DNA of 64,000 nucleotides from Rhodopseudomonas palustris. GTDB taxonomy: Bacteria; Pseudomonadota; Alphaproteobacteria; Rhizobiales; Xanthobacteraceae. This document shows positions 9,038 to 17,806 of the stretch, in pieces. Within the stretch, counting starts at the first letter, position 1; each line of letters opens with the position of its first letter. Below the pieces are notes generated by a model, which saw only the letters and a list, made by a program, of their open reading frames with translations, did not search any database and was not told the DNA's origin. The stretch lies in the NCBI RefSeq assembly GCF_003226555.1, contig NZ_QKQS01000006.1:62001-126000 (forward strand). Reading direction: 5' to 3'. Made by a program: the position numbers and the translations under genes.

Positions 9038-9409
9038 ATGGACGAGTTGATTGAAAGGCTGGCCGACAAGGCCGGTCTGGACCGGTCTGTTGCCGGCAAA
9101 ACCATCGGCATCATTCTCGCTTTTCTCCGCAATGAAGGACCGCAGCAGCCGGTCCAGGCCTTGATCGACAGCATTCCGGGCGCCGAAGCCGCGATCGAAG
9201 CGGCGGACACATCGCGCAGCGGGCTGAGCCGCCTGATCGGCGGCGGAGGCGTGATGGCGATGGGCACGCGACTGCTCGGGCTCGGCCTCAGTGTCTCCGA
9301 CATCCAGACCATCGCCCGCGAACTGTTCAAAGCGGGCCGCGACAGAATAGGGGCGGAGCAAATGGGCGCGATCCTCGAAGGCACGCCCGGCATCCGTCAA
9401 TTCACCTGA
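9038..9409 (+). CDS. Small hypothetical protein (DUF2267-like in outline)
   Basis: A 123-residue soluble protein starting MDELIERLADKAGLD. Helical segments resemble small alphaproteobacterial proteins that carry a DUF2267-like helical repeat, including a Gly-rich hinge (LIGGGGVMAMG) about two-thirds along. No catalytic motif. ATG 9038 is preferred because the conserved-looking part begins there; an in-frame ATG at 9002 adds 12 low-complexity residues. It lies 17 bases before the DUF4332 gene, so they are probably co-transcribed. Function unknown. Confidence 0.6.
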   Translation: MDELIERLADKAGLDRSVAGKTIGIILAFLRNEGPQQPVQALIDSIPGAEAAIEAADTSRSGLSRLIGGGGVMAMGTRLLGLGLSVSDIQTIARELFKAGRDRIGAEQMGAILEGTPGIRQFT

Positions 9410-9426
9410 ACCTTGTATCGAGTGCC

Positions 9427-9834
9427 ATGACATATCCAATCTCTCAGCTCGATGGCATCACCGAGGTCGCCGCGAGCAAATTGAAATCGGTAGGAATTCG
9501 CACCACCGAAGCGCTGCTCGAAGCCGCCCACACCGTGAAAGGCCGCAAGGCGCTGGCCGCCAAGACCGGCCTCACCGAGCAGCAATTGCTGCAATGGGCC
9601 AATCTCGCCGACTGCATGCGGGTTCCCGGCCTCGGCAAGGCCAAGGCCGATCTGCTGCGCGCCGCCGGGGTCTCGACCTTGCGCGAATTCACCCACCGCA
9701 ATCCGGCACGGCTGGCGCAGAACATGAAAGAAGCCAATCTCAAGCGCAAACTGGTGCGCACCCTGCCCTCCGAGAAAGAAGTCGGCCAACTGATCGAACA
9801 GGCCCGCAAGCTGCCGTTGAAGATCACCTACTAA
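9427..9834 (+). CDS. DUF4332 helix-hairpin-helix protein
   Basis: A 135-residue protein made of two helix-hairpin-helix-like units: LDGITEVAASKLKSVGI near residues 8-24 and MRVPGLGKAKADLLRAAGV near 64-82. This matches DUF4332, whose members resemble non-specific DNA-binding HhH domains of ligases and polymerases. The basic stretch NLKRKLVRTLPSEKE follows. It may bind DNA or act as a protein adaptor; there is no direct evidence of partners. It follows the small gene at 9038 closely. Confidence 0.8.
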   Translation: MTYPISQLDGITEVAASKLKSVGIRTTEALLEAAHTVKGRKALAAKTGLTEQQLLQWANLADCMRVPGLGKAKADLLRAAGVSTLREFTHRNPARLAQNMKEANLKRKLVRTLPSEKEVGQLIEQARKLPLKITY

Positions 9835-9899
9835 TATCCGTCCCGGTGACGCCGCCAGGCGCTTGACAGGCTTTCGCGGACCGCGCAAAGCGCTGGCGC

Positions 9900-10757
9900 A
9901 TGATCGCTTCCCCATCGCCGCCCGCATCGCCCGCCGCTCCGGCCGAGCCGCCACGGCTGCGCGATCTATTGGCGCGGCCCGCCGCGGCAGTGATGGGCAT
10001 TCTCAACGTCACGCCGGACTCGTTCTCGGACGGCGGTGATTATCTCGCGCCCGAGCAGGCACGCGCCCATGCGGCCGAGATGATCGCGGACGGCGCCGAG
10101 ATCATCGACATCGGCGCGGAATCCACCCGCCCCTACGGCTCGCAGCCGGTGTCCGCGGCTGAAGAGCTGCGGCGGCTGCAGCCGGTGCTGGACGCGGTGG
10201 TGGCGCTCGGCACGCCGGTGTCGATCGACACCATGAAGGCCGAGGTCGCAGCCTGGGCGCTCGACCACGGCGCGGCGATCGCCAACGACGTCTGGGGACT
10301 GCAGCGCGATTCCGAGATGGCCGGTGTGATCGCCGCGCGCGGCGCCCCGGTGATCGTGATGCACAACCGCGACGCCGCCGACCCGGAGATCGACATCGTC
10401 GCCGACATCAACGCGTTCTTCGAACGCTCGCTGAGCATCGCGGCGAAAGCCGGCATCGCCGAGGAACTGATCATCCTCGACCCCGGTATCGGCTTCGGCA
10501 AGACCCCGCAGCAGAGCATGATCACGCTGGCGCGGCTCCGCGAATTCGCAAGCTTCGGCCGGCCGCTGCTGGTCGGCGCCTCGCGCAAGCGATTTATTAG
10601 TAGCGTCGTGTCGAGCGAGCCGAAGCAGCGGCTCGGCGGCTCGCTCGCCGCGCATCTGATCGCCGTCGACAACGGCGCCAGCATCATCCGCGCCCACGAC
10701 GTCGCCGCGACATCGCAGGCATTGAAAGTCGCCCACGCCATCAGGGACAGCCGATGA
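9900..10757 (+). CDS. folP: Dihydropteroate synthase
   Basis: A 285-residue enzyme that condenses 4-aminobenzoate with dihydropterin pyrophosphate to give dihydropteroate in folate synthesis. Signature GILNVTPDSFSDGG is at 33-46, IDIGAESTRP near 68-77, DPGIGFGKT near 197-205 and the terminal SRKRFI motif near 230. A Pro/Ala-rich lead of about 28 residues precedes the TIM-barrel; ATG 9900 is the only clear start. Its stop overlaps folB by 4 bases (ATGA), placing it first in a folP-folB-folK operon. Confidence 0.96.
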   Translation: MIASPSPPASPAAPAEPPRLRDLLARPAAAVMGILNVTPDSFSDGGDYLAPEQARAHAAEMIADGAEIIDIGAESTRPYGSQPVSAAEELRRLQPVLDAVVALGTPVSIDTMKAEVAAWALDHGAAIANDVWGLQRDSEMAGVIAARGAPVIVMHNRDAADPEIDIVADINAFFERSLSIAAKAGIAEELIILDPGIGFGKTPQQSMITLARLREFASFGRPLLVGASRKRFISSVVSSEPKQRLGGSLAAHLIAVDNGASIIRAHDVAATSQALKVAHAIRDSR

Positions 10758-11119
10758 ACGATACCATCTTCATTACCGGCCTGGTGCTGCACGCCCGTCA
10801 CGGCGTGATGGAGCACGAGACCGAAGTCGGCCAGCGCTTCGTGATCGATCTCGAACTCACCGCCGATCTGACCGAGTCTTCGCACACCGACAAACTGTCC
10901 GACACGGTGTCGTATTCGAACGTGGTGGCGTGTACCACCGCCGCGTTCAAGGACGCCAACTACCGGCTACTGGAACGCGCCGCAGGCGCGGTCGCCGATT
11001 CGATTCTGGCGAGCTTCGACAAGATCACCGCGGTCAAGGTCACCGTTCACAAGCCGCACGCGCCGATCCCGGCGATCTTCGACGATGTCGGTGTGATCAT
11101 CACCCGCAGGCGGAGCTGA
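10754..11119 (+). CDS. folB: Dihydroneopterin aldolase
   Basis: A 121-residue enzyme that cleaves dihydroneopterin to 6-hydroxymethyl-dihydropterin and glycolaldehyde. The start FITGLVLHARHGVMEHE matches the family's N-terminal substrate-binding strand, and KVTVHKPHAPIP near 95-106 matches the C-terminal KP motif that carries the catalytic lysine. Length is normal. It overlaps folP by 4 bases and precedes folK by 1 base, so the three are translated together. Confidence 0.95.
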   Translation: MNDTIFITGLVLHARHGVMEHETEVGQRFVIDLELTADLTESSHTDKLSDTVSYSNVVACTTAAFKDANYRLLERAAGAVADSILASFDKITAVKVTVHKPHAPIPAIFDDVGVIITRRRS

Positions 11120-11120
11120 G

Positions 11121-11612
11121 ATGCCGCGCGCCCTGATCGCGCTCGGCGGCAATGTCGGCGACGTGCGCGCCACGTTCGACAAGGCGATCGCCAATATCTG
11201 CGGCATGACCCAAGGCGAGCTGATCGCGCGCTCGCCGGACTACGCGACGCCGCCATGGGGCGACGAACAGCAGGACCGTTTCGTCAACGCCTGCGTGGCG
11301 ATCGACACCGCGCTCGATCCGCACGCGCTGTTGTTCACGCTGCACAAGATCGAGAAGCGTTTCGGTCGCGACCGCGCCAATGAACGGCGCTGGGGACCGC
11401 GGACGCTCGATCTCGATCTGATCGCCTATGACGACGCGGTCATCGACCGGCCCGATCTGACGCTGCCGCATCCCCGGCTGTTCGAGCGCGCCTTCGTGCT
11501 GGTGCCTCTGCTCGACATCGTGCCGGACCAGGTGATCGCCGGCCGCTCGCTGAAACAGGCTCTCAGCGGCCTGTCGACCGCCGGGATCGAGCGGCTACCG
11601 GACCGCGGCTGA
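11121..11612 (+). CDS. folK: 2-amino-4-hydroxy-6-hydroxymethyldihydropteridine pyrophosphokinase
   Basis: A 163-residue enzyme that transfers pyrophosphate from ATP to 6-hydroxymethyl-dihydropterin, supplying the FolP substrate. The family motifs are present: ALGGNVGD near residues 6-13, FVNACVAIDT near 54-63, and RWGPRTLDLDLI near 92-103 with the Asp pair that binds magnesium. Last gene of the fol operon; the next gene follows after about 157 bases containing a CAAACA-AC-TGTTTG palindrome near 11685-11698. Confidence 0.95.
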   Translation: MPRALIALGGNVGDVRATFDKAIANICGMTQGELIARSPDYATPPWGDEQQDRFVNACVAIDTALDPHALLFTLHKIEKRFGRDRANERRWGPRTLDLDLIAYDDAVIDRPDLTLPHPRLFERAFVLVPLLDIVPDQVIAGRSLKQALSGLSTAGIERLPDRG

Positions 11613-11769
11613 GCCAGCGCTTCTCGGAATATCCCGCAACACGGTCGCCGCAGCGCAAACGCGCCTCATCTCGTCCTTATTGCCTCAAACAACTGTTTGG
11701 CATCGCCGCCCACCCGTGGCATTTTCCGGCCAAATCACGTTTCGGTACTCTGGGAGTTCGATTTCACCA

Positions 11770-13641
11770 ATGTCTTCTGCAAACCAAGAGCTGCGGCTCG
11801 CCGCCGATTTCGCCCCGGCCGGCTATGAGGACTGGCGCAAGCTGGTTGACGGCGTGCTGAAGGGCGCGCCGTTCGAGAAGCTGATCAGCAAGAGCGCCGA
11901 CGGCATCCAGATCGATCCGATCTATGTGCGGGCGCGCGACGCCGCGCTGATCGCCGGCCGCGCTCCCGCGGCACCGTGGCGGATCATGCAGCGGGTCGAT
12001 CATCCGGAGCCGAAGCAGGCCAACAAGCAGGCTCTGCAGGACCTCGAAAACGGCGCCACTGGCCTGACGCTGGTGTTCGCAGGCAGCGTCGGCGCCCGCG
12101 GCTTCGGTCTGCCGGCCACGCAAGAGGCGATCGCACAAGCACTCGAGGGCGTGCATCTCGACGCCGGCATCACGATCGAACTGCAGTTCCCGCCGCAGTC
12201 CTGTGATGTGGTCCGCCACCTCGCCGAACTGATCAAGAGCCGCGGCACCGACCCGGCCGCCTGCGACATCCGCTTCGGCATCGATCCGCTCGGCGCGCGC
12301 GCCGTTGCGGGGGCGAGCGCCACCGAATGGAGCGAGATCGCCAAGGGCCTTGGCCAAGTCGCCACCGGCCTCGCAGGCGCCGGCTTCAAGGGCCCGTTCC
12401 TGGTCGCGGACGGCCGCGTGATCCACGATGCCGGCGGCTCGGAGGCGCAGGAGCTGGCTTACGTGCTCGGCTGCACCGTCGCCTATCTGCGCGCGCTGGA
12501 AGCGGCCGGCGTCTCGCTCGAGGCCGCCCGCGGCATGATCTACGCGCGACTGTCGGCGGATGCCGATCAGTTCCTGACGCTGTCCAAGTTCCGCGCGCTG
12601 CGGCTGTTGTGGGCGCGGGTCGAGCAGTCCTGCGATCTGGCGCCCAAGCCGCTGGTCGTCGTCGCCGAAACCGCGTGGCGGATGCTGACCCAGCGCGATC
12701 CTTACGTGAACATGCTGCGCGCCACGATGGCGACCTTCGCTGCCGCGCTCGGCGGCGCCAATTCGGTGCAGGTGCTGCCGCACACGCTGGCGCTCGGCCT
12801 GCCCGACACATTGGCGCGCCGCGTCGGCCGCAACACCCAGCTGATCCTGCTGGAGGAATCCAACCTCGACAAGGTCGCCGATCCGGCCGCCGGTGCCGGC
12901 GGCATCGAAGCGCTGACCAAGGAGCTGTGCGACGCAGCCTGGACCCAGTTCCAGGAGATCGAGCGCGCCGGCGGCGCCTTCGCCGCGCTGCAGGCCGGCC
13001 TGATCCAGCCGAAGGTCGCGGCGAGCCGCGCGGCCCGCGACAAGGCGATCGCCAAGCGCCGCGATGTGCTGACCGGCGCATCCGAATTCCCGAACCTGCA
13101 CGAGGCGCAGGCCAAAGTGCTCGACGTCCAGCCGGCCGCAGTGCCGCCCGCCGGCGAGGCGAAGATAAGCTTCGCGGCGCTGACGCCGATCCGTGTTGCG
13201 ACCCCGTTCGAAACGCTGCGCGACAAGTCCGACGCGGTGCTCGCCGCCAAGGCATCGCGGCCCAAGGTGTTCCTCGCCAATCTCGGCACTCCGGCCGACT
13301 TCACCGCCCGCGCCACCTTCGCCAAGAGCTTCTTCGAGACCGGCGGGATCGAGGCGGTCGATAGCGAAGGCTTCACCGATGCGGCTGCACTCGTGGGCGC
13401 CTTCAAGGCGTCCGGTGCGGCGTTCGCCTGCCTGTGCTCGTCCGACAAGGCGTATCCGACCTATGCGGCCGCAGCCGCCCAGGCGCTGGCCGCCGCGGGC
13501 GCCAAGCGGATCTATCTGGCCGGCCGCCCCGGCGAGCAGGAAACCGCGTTGCGCGAAGCTGGCGTTCAGGAGTTCGTGTTCGCCGGCGGCGACGCGCTGG
13601 CGACGCTGAGCGACGCCTGGAAGGACATCGAAGCGGCATGA
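11770..13641 (+). CDS. mutA: Methylmalonyl-CoA mutase, small (beta) subunit
   Basis: A 623-residue subunit of adenosylcobalamin-dependent methylmalonyl-CoA mutase, which interconverts methylmalonyl-CoA and succinyl-CoA. The TIM-barrel part spans about 30-470 (FRALRLLWARVEQSC, RNTQLILLEESNLDKV). The C-terminal B12-fold (about 495-620) lacks the DxHxxG cobalamin motif, as expected for the non-catalytic small subunit. ATG 11770 is chosen over upstream in-frame starts; GGAG lies 13 bases before it. It overlaps the GFA gene by 4 bases, and the large subunit lies 0.5 kb downstream. Confidence 0.93.
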   Translation: MSSANQELRLAADFAPAGYEDWRKLVDGVLKGAPFEKLISKSADGIQIDPIYVRARDAALIAGRAPAAPWRIMQRVDHPEPKQANKQALQDLENGATGLTLVFAGSVGARGFGLPATQEAIAQALEGVHLDAGITIELQFPPQSCDVVRHLAELIKSRGTDPAACDIRFGIDPLGARAVAGASATEWSEIAKGLGQVATGLAGAGFKGPFLVADGRVIHDAGGSEAQELAYVLGCTVAYLRALEAAGVSLEAARGMIYARLSADADQFLTLSKFRALRLLWARVEQSCDLAPKPLVVVAETAWRMLTQRDPYVNMLRATMATFAAALGGANSVQVLPHTLALGLPDTLARRVGRNTQLILLEESNLDKVADPAAGAGGIEALTKELCDAAWTQFQEIERAGGAFAALQAGLIQPKVAASRAARDKAIAKRRDVLTGASEFPNLHEAQAKVLDVQPAAVPPAGEAKISFAALTPIRVATPFETLRDKSDAVLAAKASRPKVFLANLGTPADFTARATFAKSFFETGGIEAVDSEGFTDAAALVGAFKASGAAFACLCSSDKAYPTYAAAAAQALAAAGAKRIYLAGRPGEQETALREAGVQEFVFAGGDALATLSDAWKDIEAA

Positions 13642-14102
13642 CCGGAACCGGCAAAGCGTTGCTCTCCGGCGGCTGCCAGTGCGGCGCGATCCGCTACGCG
13701 CTGTCGGCGCCACCGCTGCGCACGGCTTTGTGCCATTGCCGAATGTGCCAGAAGGCGACCGGCGGTCCGTTCGCCGCGATGGCCGAGATCGCCAAGGACT
13801 GCTTTGCCTGGACCCGCGGCACGCCCGCGTCGTTCCGCTCCTCCTCGGTCGCCGAGCGCTACTTCTGCAAGGACTGCGGCACGCCGCTGGGCTATCGGCT
13901 GCTCGAGAGCGACAGCATCGAGATCATGACCGGAACCTTCGACCGGCCGGATCGCGTGGTGCCGACCCTGCAGTACGGCACCGAAGCCCGGCTCGGCTGG
14001 ACCGGCACCATCTCGAACCTGCCGAGCAAGACCACGTTGCAGAACTACGGGCCCGACAGGATGGCGCAGGTGTTCAGCTATCAGCAGCCGGACCACGATT
14101 AA
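13638..14102 (+). CDS. GFA family zinc protein
   Basis: A 154-residue protein of the glutathione-dependent formaldehyde-activating (GFA/CENP-V) family. Zinc ligands are visible in GGCQCGAIRY (about 12-21), CHCRMCQK (about 34-41) and FCKDCGTPLGYR (about 77-88). GFA relatives were proposed to form S-hydroxymethylglutathione from formaldehyde, though that activity is disputed. Its ATG overlaps the mutA stop (ATGA), so it is translated with the mutase subunit, an unusual placement. Whether it serves the propionate pathway is unknown. Confidence 0.88.
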   Translation: MTGTGKALLSGGCQCGAIRYALSAPPLRTALCHCRMCQKATGGPFAAMAEIAKDCFAWTRGTPASFRSSSVAERYFCKDCGTPLGYRLLESDSIEIMTGTFDRPDRVVPTLQYGTEARLGWTGTISNLPSKTTLQNYGPDRMAQVFSYQQPDHD

Positions 14103-14164
14103 CCCGACGAAATGACGAAAAACGGCGACCGTGTTACGATGGGTTGCAGTGAGATCAGATAAAA

Positions 14165-16324
14165 ATGAGCAAGATTCCGAACTTCGCCGAGATCGCGTTC
14201 CAGCCCACGGTCGCCCCTGCGCCTGCAGGTGAGGCCCAGCCGTGGCTGACGCCCGAAGGCATCCTGGTCAAGCCGGGCTACTCCGAGGCGGACGTCGCCG
14301 GCATCGATTTCCTCGACACCTGGCCGGGCGTCGCGCCGTTCCTGCGTGGCCCCTACCCGACCATGTACGTCAACCAGCCGTGGACGATCCGGCAATATGC
14401 CGGCTTCTCGACCGCCGAGGACTCCAACGCGTTCTATCGCCGCAACCTCGCCGCCGGTCAGAAGGGCCTGTCGGTGGCGTTCGACCTCGCCACTCACCGC
14501 GGCTACGACTCTGATCATCCGCGCGTCGCCGGCGACGTCGGCATGGCGGGCGTGGCAATCGACTCGATCTACGACATGCGCACGCTGTTCGCCGGCATCC
14601 CGCTCGACCAGATGAGCGTGTCGATGACCATGAACGGCGCGGTGCTGCCGATCCTGGCGCTGTACGTCGCCGCCGCCGAGGAACAGGGCGTCTCCCCGGA
14701 GAAGCTGTCGGGCACCATTCAGAACGACATTCTGAAAGAGTTCATGGTGCGTAACACCTACATCTATCCGCCGGTGCCCTCGATGCGGATCATCTCCGAC
14801 ATCTTCGCCTACACCTCGCAGAAGATGCCGAAGTTCAACTCGATCTCGATCTCCGGCTATCACATGCAGGAAGCCGGCGCGACGCAGGACCTCGAGCTCG
14901 CCTATACGCTCGCCGACGGCGTCGAATACGTGCGCGCCGGCATCGCAGCGGGCCTCGACGTCGACAAGTTCGCGCCGCGGCTGTCGTTCTTCTGGGCGAT
15001 CGGCATGAACTTCTTCATGGAAGTCGCCAAGATGCGCGCCGCGCGCCTGCTGTGGGCCAAGCTGCTGACGCAGTTCGACCCGAAGCAGCAGAAGTCGCTT
15101 TCGCTGCGCACCCACTGCCAGACCTCGGGCTGGTCGCTGACCGCGCAGGACGTGTTCAACAACGTGATGCGCACCACCATCGAGGCGATGGCGGCCACCC
15201 AAGGGCACACCCAGTCGCTGCACACCAACGCACTCGATGAAGCGCTGGCGCTGCCGACCGACTTCTCGGCTCGAATCGCGCGCAATACCCAGCTGTTCCT
15301 GCAGCAGGAGAGCGGCACCACACGGATCATCGATCCGTGGGGCGGCTCGTACTATGTCGAGCGGCTGACCCACGATATCGCGGTGAAGGCCTGGGCCCAC
15401 ATCCAGGAAGTCGAAGCGCTCGGCGGCATGGCCAAGGCGATCGAAGCCGGCGTGCCGAAGCTGCGCATCGAGGAAGCCGCCGCCAAGACCCAGGCGCGGA
15501 TCGACACCGGCCGGCAGTCGGTGATCGGCGTCAACAAGTACAAGCCGACCGACGAAGCGCCGATCGACGTGCTCAAGGTCGACAATTCGACCGTGCGCCG
15601 GCTGCAGATCGACAAGCTCGGCCGGCTCAAGAAGGAGCGCGTTCAGGCCGACGTCGACGCCGCACTGGCGGCGCTGACCCGTTCGGCCTCGGAAGGCAGC
15701 GGCAATCTGCTCGCGCTGGCGATCGATGCCGCGCGCAAAAAGGCCACCGTCGGCGAAATCTCCGACGCGCTGGAGACGGTCTATGGCCGGCATCGCGCCG
15801 AGATCAAGTCGATCACCGGCGTCTACAAGCGGGAGGTCGCATCGATGGCGGACCGGATGGAAAAGGTGCAGGCACTGATCGACGCTTTCGAGGACGCCGA
15901 GGGCCGCCGCCCGCGCATCCTGGTCGCCAAGATCGGCCAGGACGGCCACGACCGCGGCCAAAAGGTGATCGCCTCGGCGTTCGCGGATATCGGCTTCGAC
16001 GTCGACATCGGGCCGCTGTTCGCCACCGCCGACGAGGCGGCGCGGCAGGCGGTTGAAAACGACGTCCACATCCTCGGGGTGTCGTCGCTCGCCGCCGCAC
16101 ATCTCACCGCGGTGCCGGAACTCAAGGCTGCGCTGAAGAAGCAGGGCCGCGAGGACATCATGATCATCATCGGCGGCGTGGTTCCGCCGCAGGATTACGA
16201 CGCGCTGTACAAGTCGGGCGCCGAGGCGATCTTCCCGCCCGGCACCGTGATCGCCGACGCCGCCGAAGAACTGATCCACAAGCTCAACGCCCGGCTGGGG
16301 CATTCCAGTCAGGCGGCGGAGTAG
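14165..16324 (+). CDS. mutB: Methylmalonyl-CoA mutase, large (alpha) subunit
   Basis: A 719-residue catalytic subunit. The N-terminal linker and TIM-barrel (about 1-560) include [18 protein letters not shown] near 60-78 and [20 protein letters not shown] near 155-175, typical of true methylmalonyl-CoA mutases. The C-terminal cobalamin domain (about 585-715) has GQDGHDRG near 593-600, the DxHxxG motif whose His binds cobalt. It should pair with the small subunit and be guarded by the MeaB GTPase encoded at 19473. A Phd-type antitoxin gene begins 5 bases after its stop. Confidence 0.96.
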   Translation: MSKIPNFAEIAFQPTVAPAPAGEAQPWLTPEGILVKPGYSEADVAGIDFLDTWPGVAPFLRGPYPTMYVNQPWTIRQYAGFSTAEDSNAFYRRNLAAGQKGLSVAFDLATHRGYDSDHPRVAGDVGMAGVAIDSIYDMRTLFAGIPLDQMSVSMTMNGAVLPILALYVAAAEEQGVSPEKLSGTIQNDILKEFMVRNTYIYPPVPSMRIISDIFAYTSQKMPKFNSISISGYHMQEAGATQDLELAYTLADGVEYVRAGIAAGLDVDKFAPRLSFFWAIGMNFFMEVAKMRAARLLWAKLLTQFDPKQQKSLSLRTHCQTSGWSLTAQDVFNNVMRTTIEAMAATQGHTQSLHTNALDEALALPTDFSARIARNTQLFLQQESGTTRIIDPWGGSYYVERLTHDIAVKAWAHIQEVEALGGMAKAIEAGVPKLRIEEAAAKTQARIDTGRQSVIGVNKYKPTDEAPIDVLKVDNSTVRRLQIDKLGRLKKERVQADVDAALAALTRSASEGSGNLLALAIDAARKKATVGEISDALETVYGRHRAEIKSITGVYKREVASMADRMEKVQALIDAFEDAEGRRPRILVAKIGQDGHDRGQKVIASAFADIGFDVDIGPLFATADEAARQAVENDVHILGVSSLAAAHLTAVPELKAALKKQGREDIMIIIGGVVPPQDYDALYKSGAEAIFPPGTVIADAAEELIHKLNARLGHSSQAAE

Positions 16325-16329
16325 CTGCA

Positions 16330-16608
16330 ATGAAGCATGTTGCCATCGACGACGCAAAGTCTCGGCTTGAAGCGTTGGTGGCTGAGATCGAGTCGAGCGG
16401 CGACGACGTTGTGCTTACTCGCAACGGCGTTGCGGTTGCACGGCTGGTGCGGGAAGGGCCCCAGTCGCGGCACCTCGAGCTGACGCCCGAGCAGATCGAG
16501 AAGCGCCGACAAGCAATCGCCAGCATTCGCGAACGTGCGGCGGCGATCGACCTGAAAGCGACGCCCGAAGAGATCAAAAGCTGGATCAACGAAGGGCGTC
16601 GTGTTTGA
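16330..16608 (+). CDS. Phd/YefM-family antitoxin
   Basis: A 92-residue antitoxin. The N-terminus KHVAIDDAKSRLEALVAEIESSGDDVVLTRNGVAVARL (read in parts) matches the Phd/YefM DNA-binding fold, which dimerises and represses its own promoter. The C-terminal part (about 50-92) is charged and would wrap the toxin. It begins 5 bases after mutB, so it may be read from the mutase promoter. Its stop overlaps the toxin's TTG start, the usual sign of a coupled pair. Confidence 0.88.
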   Translation: MKHVAIDDAKSRLEALVAEIESSGDDVVLTRNGVAVARLVREGPQSRHLELTPEQIEKRRQAIASIRERAAAIDLKATPEEIKSWINEGRRV

Positions 16609-17027
16609 TTGTTCTCGATGCTTCGATCACGATCGCCTGGCTACTCAACGAGACAGGCTTCTCCGCGCGAGAGCTGAGCGAGGCCATCTTGGGCGAAGCC
16701 GTGATTGTGCCGGCGCACTGGTCGATGGAAGTCGGAAACGTTCTTCTGACCAACCTGAGACGAAAGCGAATCGCGGCGCACGACGTCGACGCTGCGCTCT
16801 CCGACTTGGCGACGCTGGACATCGAAATCGAACCGCCAATTCGGTCGGCGCAGATGTCCGATCTGTTGCGCTTCGCGCAGGACTACGGATTGACGTACTA
16901 CGACGCGGCCTATCTCAGCTTGGCTCGTGACAGGGGCGCGACGCTCGCCACGCTGGATCGCCAGATGCAGCATGCGGCGGTTAACGCCGGTGTGATCATA
17001 TTCCCGACCACTTCCTCAAACAATTGA
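16605..17027 (+). CDS. PIN-domain toxin (VapC-like)
   Basis: A 140-residue PIN-domain ribonuclease. Conserved acidic residues are seen in VLDASITIAWLL (D5), the Glu near HWSMEVGNVLL (about residue 42) and YYDAAYLSLA (about 98-107, the third Asp), followed by TLATLDRQM. These coordinate magnesium for RNA cleavage in VapC toxins. The start is TTG, overlapping the antitoxin stop (TTGA). The Phd-type antitoxin paired with a PIN toxin is a known hybrid arrangement. Confidence 0.9.
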   Translation: MIVLDASITIAWLLNETGFSARELSEAILGEAVIVPAHWSMEVGNVLLTNLRRKRIAAHDVDAALSDLATLDIEIEPPIRSAQMSDLLRFAQDYGLTYYDAAYLSLARDRGATLATLDRQMQHAAVNAGVIIFPTTSSNN

Positions 17028-17106
17028 CCTGAGCGTTCGGCCATCTTCCGCGAGCGCTCGGCAACTGTGTCGTGCACAGATATGGCGTCTGTGGTAGGAT
17101 GACGGC

Positions 17107-17421
17107 ATGACCGCCCTCATCGACATGCCGCTGGACACCATCCTCGCCAGATTGCGCGAGAGGGGCGATGCATTGCGCGCCGAAGGCGTGGCCAAGCTAT
17201 ATGTGTTCGGCTCGCGCGCCCGCGGTGACGCGCGACCAGACAGTGATCTGGACGTGCTGGTGGAGGTGCTGCCGGATTACGAGCTGACTTGGAAGACGCC
17301 GCTTGATGTCGGCTACATCTGCGAAGCGGCTACAGGCATCCCGACACACGTCATGCTGCCCAGCGAGTTGACTCCACGTATCAGGGAGCGAATGGCCGAC
17401 GATCTTGTCGAGGTGCTGTGA
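17107..17421 (+). CDS. MNT-type minimal nucleotidyltransferase (MntA-like antitoxin)
   Basis: A 104-residue nucleotidyltransferase of the polymerase-beta superfamily. GSRARGDARPDSDLDVLVE near residues 37-55 carries the GSxARG and DSDLD metal-binding motif. MntA antitoxins inactivate HepT by adding AMP to its tyrosine. The gene sits directly before a HepT-like gene with no gap, so the two form a toxin-antitoxin pair. The motif is intact, so activity is plausible. Confidence 0.88.
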   Translation: MTALIDMPLDTILARLRERGDALRAEGVAKLYVFGSRARGDARPDSDLDVLVEVLPDYELTWKTPLDVGYICEAATGIPTHVMLPSELTPRIRERMADDLVEVL

Positions 17422-17766
17422 ATGCCCCCTTCGATGGAAGACAGGCCCCTGGACATTCTGCGTTCGACGTCTCGCGTCCTAAGCCTCGTCGAGAGACGCA
17501 GCTTCGATGAATTCTCGCAAGACGAAGTGCGCGGTATGGCGGCCGAGCGTTATCTTGAGAGGGTCTGCGAGGCAGCACGCAAACTCCCGGATGAGCTGAA
17601 GCAAGAGGCGACCGACATAGACTGGCGTAAGATGACCGACTTTGCCAATCGGCTGCGTCATGCCTACCACGCGATCGACGTCGAGATCGTCTGGGACATT
17701 ATCCATCATCATGTCCCTCCTCTGCGTTCCTTCGCCGAGCGGCGCATCGGCGCCGCCAATTCGTAA
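17422..17766 (+). CDS. HepT-like (DUF86, HEPN) protein
   Basis: A 114-residue all-helical protein of the HepT/DUF86 type, partner of the MNT protein encoded just before it. The conserved helix DFANRLRHAYHAIDVEIVW near 73-91 holds the N-R-L-R-H-x-Y motif. The Arg normally 5 residues before the His (RX4-6H of HEPN RNases) is Ala, so classical RNase activity may be reduced or use another Arg. The Tyr that MntA would modify is present. The start is ATG 17422, touching the MNT stop; M5 at 17434 is an alternative. Confidence 0.85.
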   Translation: MPPSMEDRPLDILRSTSRVLSLVERRSFDEFSQDEVRGMAAERYLERVCEAARKLPDELKQEATDIDWRKMTDFANRLRHAYHAIDVEIVWDIIHHHVPPLRSFAERRIGAANS

Positions 17767-17806
17767 TCGTTTTACCCTTCTCCTCGCGACTTTGGTCAGG
17801 CTCGAC

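Noticed and set aside
14103-14164. Possible cobalamin riboswitch before the mutase large subunit
   Set aside because: Only 62 bases with no B12-box-like core; too short.
17422-17766. HepT with Ala in place of the HEPN catalytic Arg as a novelty
   Set aside because: HepT-like proteins with an N-x-L-R-H-x-Y motif lacking the RX4-6H Arg are, to my knowledge, a recognised subgroup, so it is noted in the entry but not raised as a finding.
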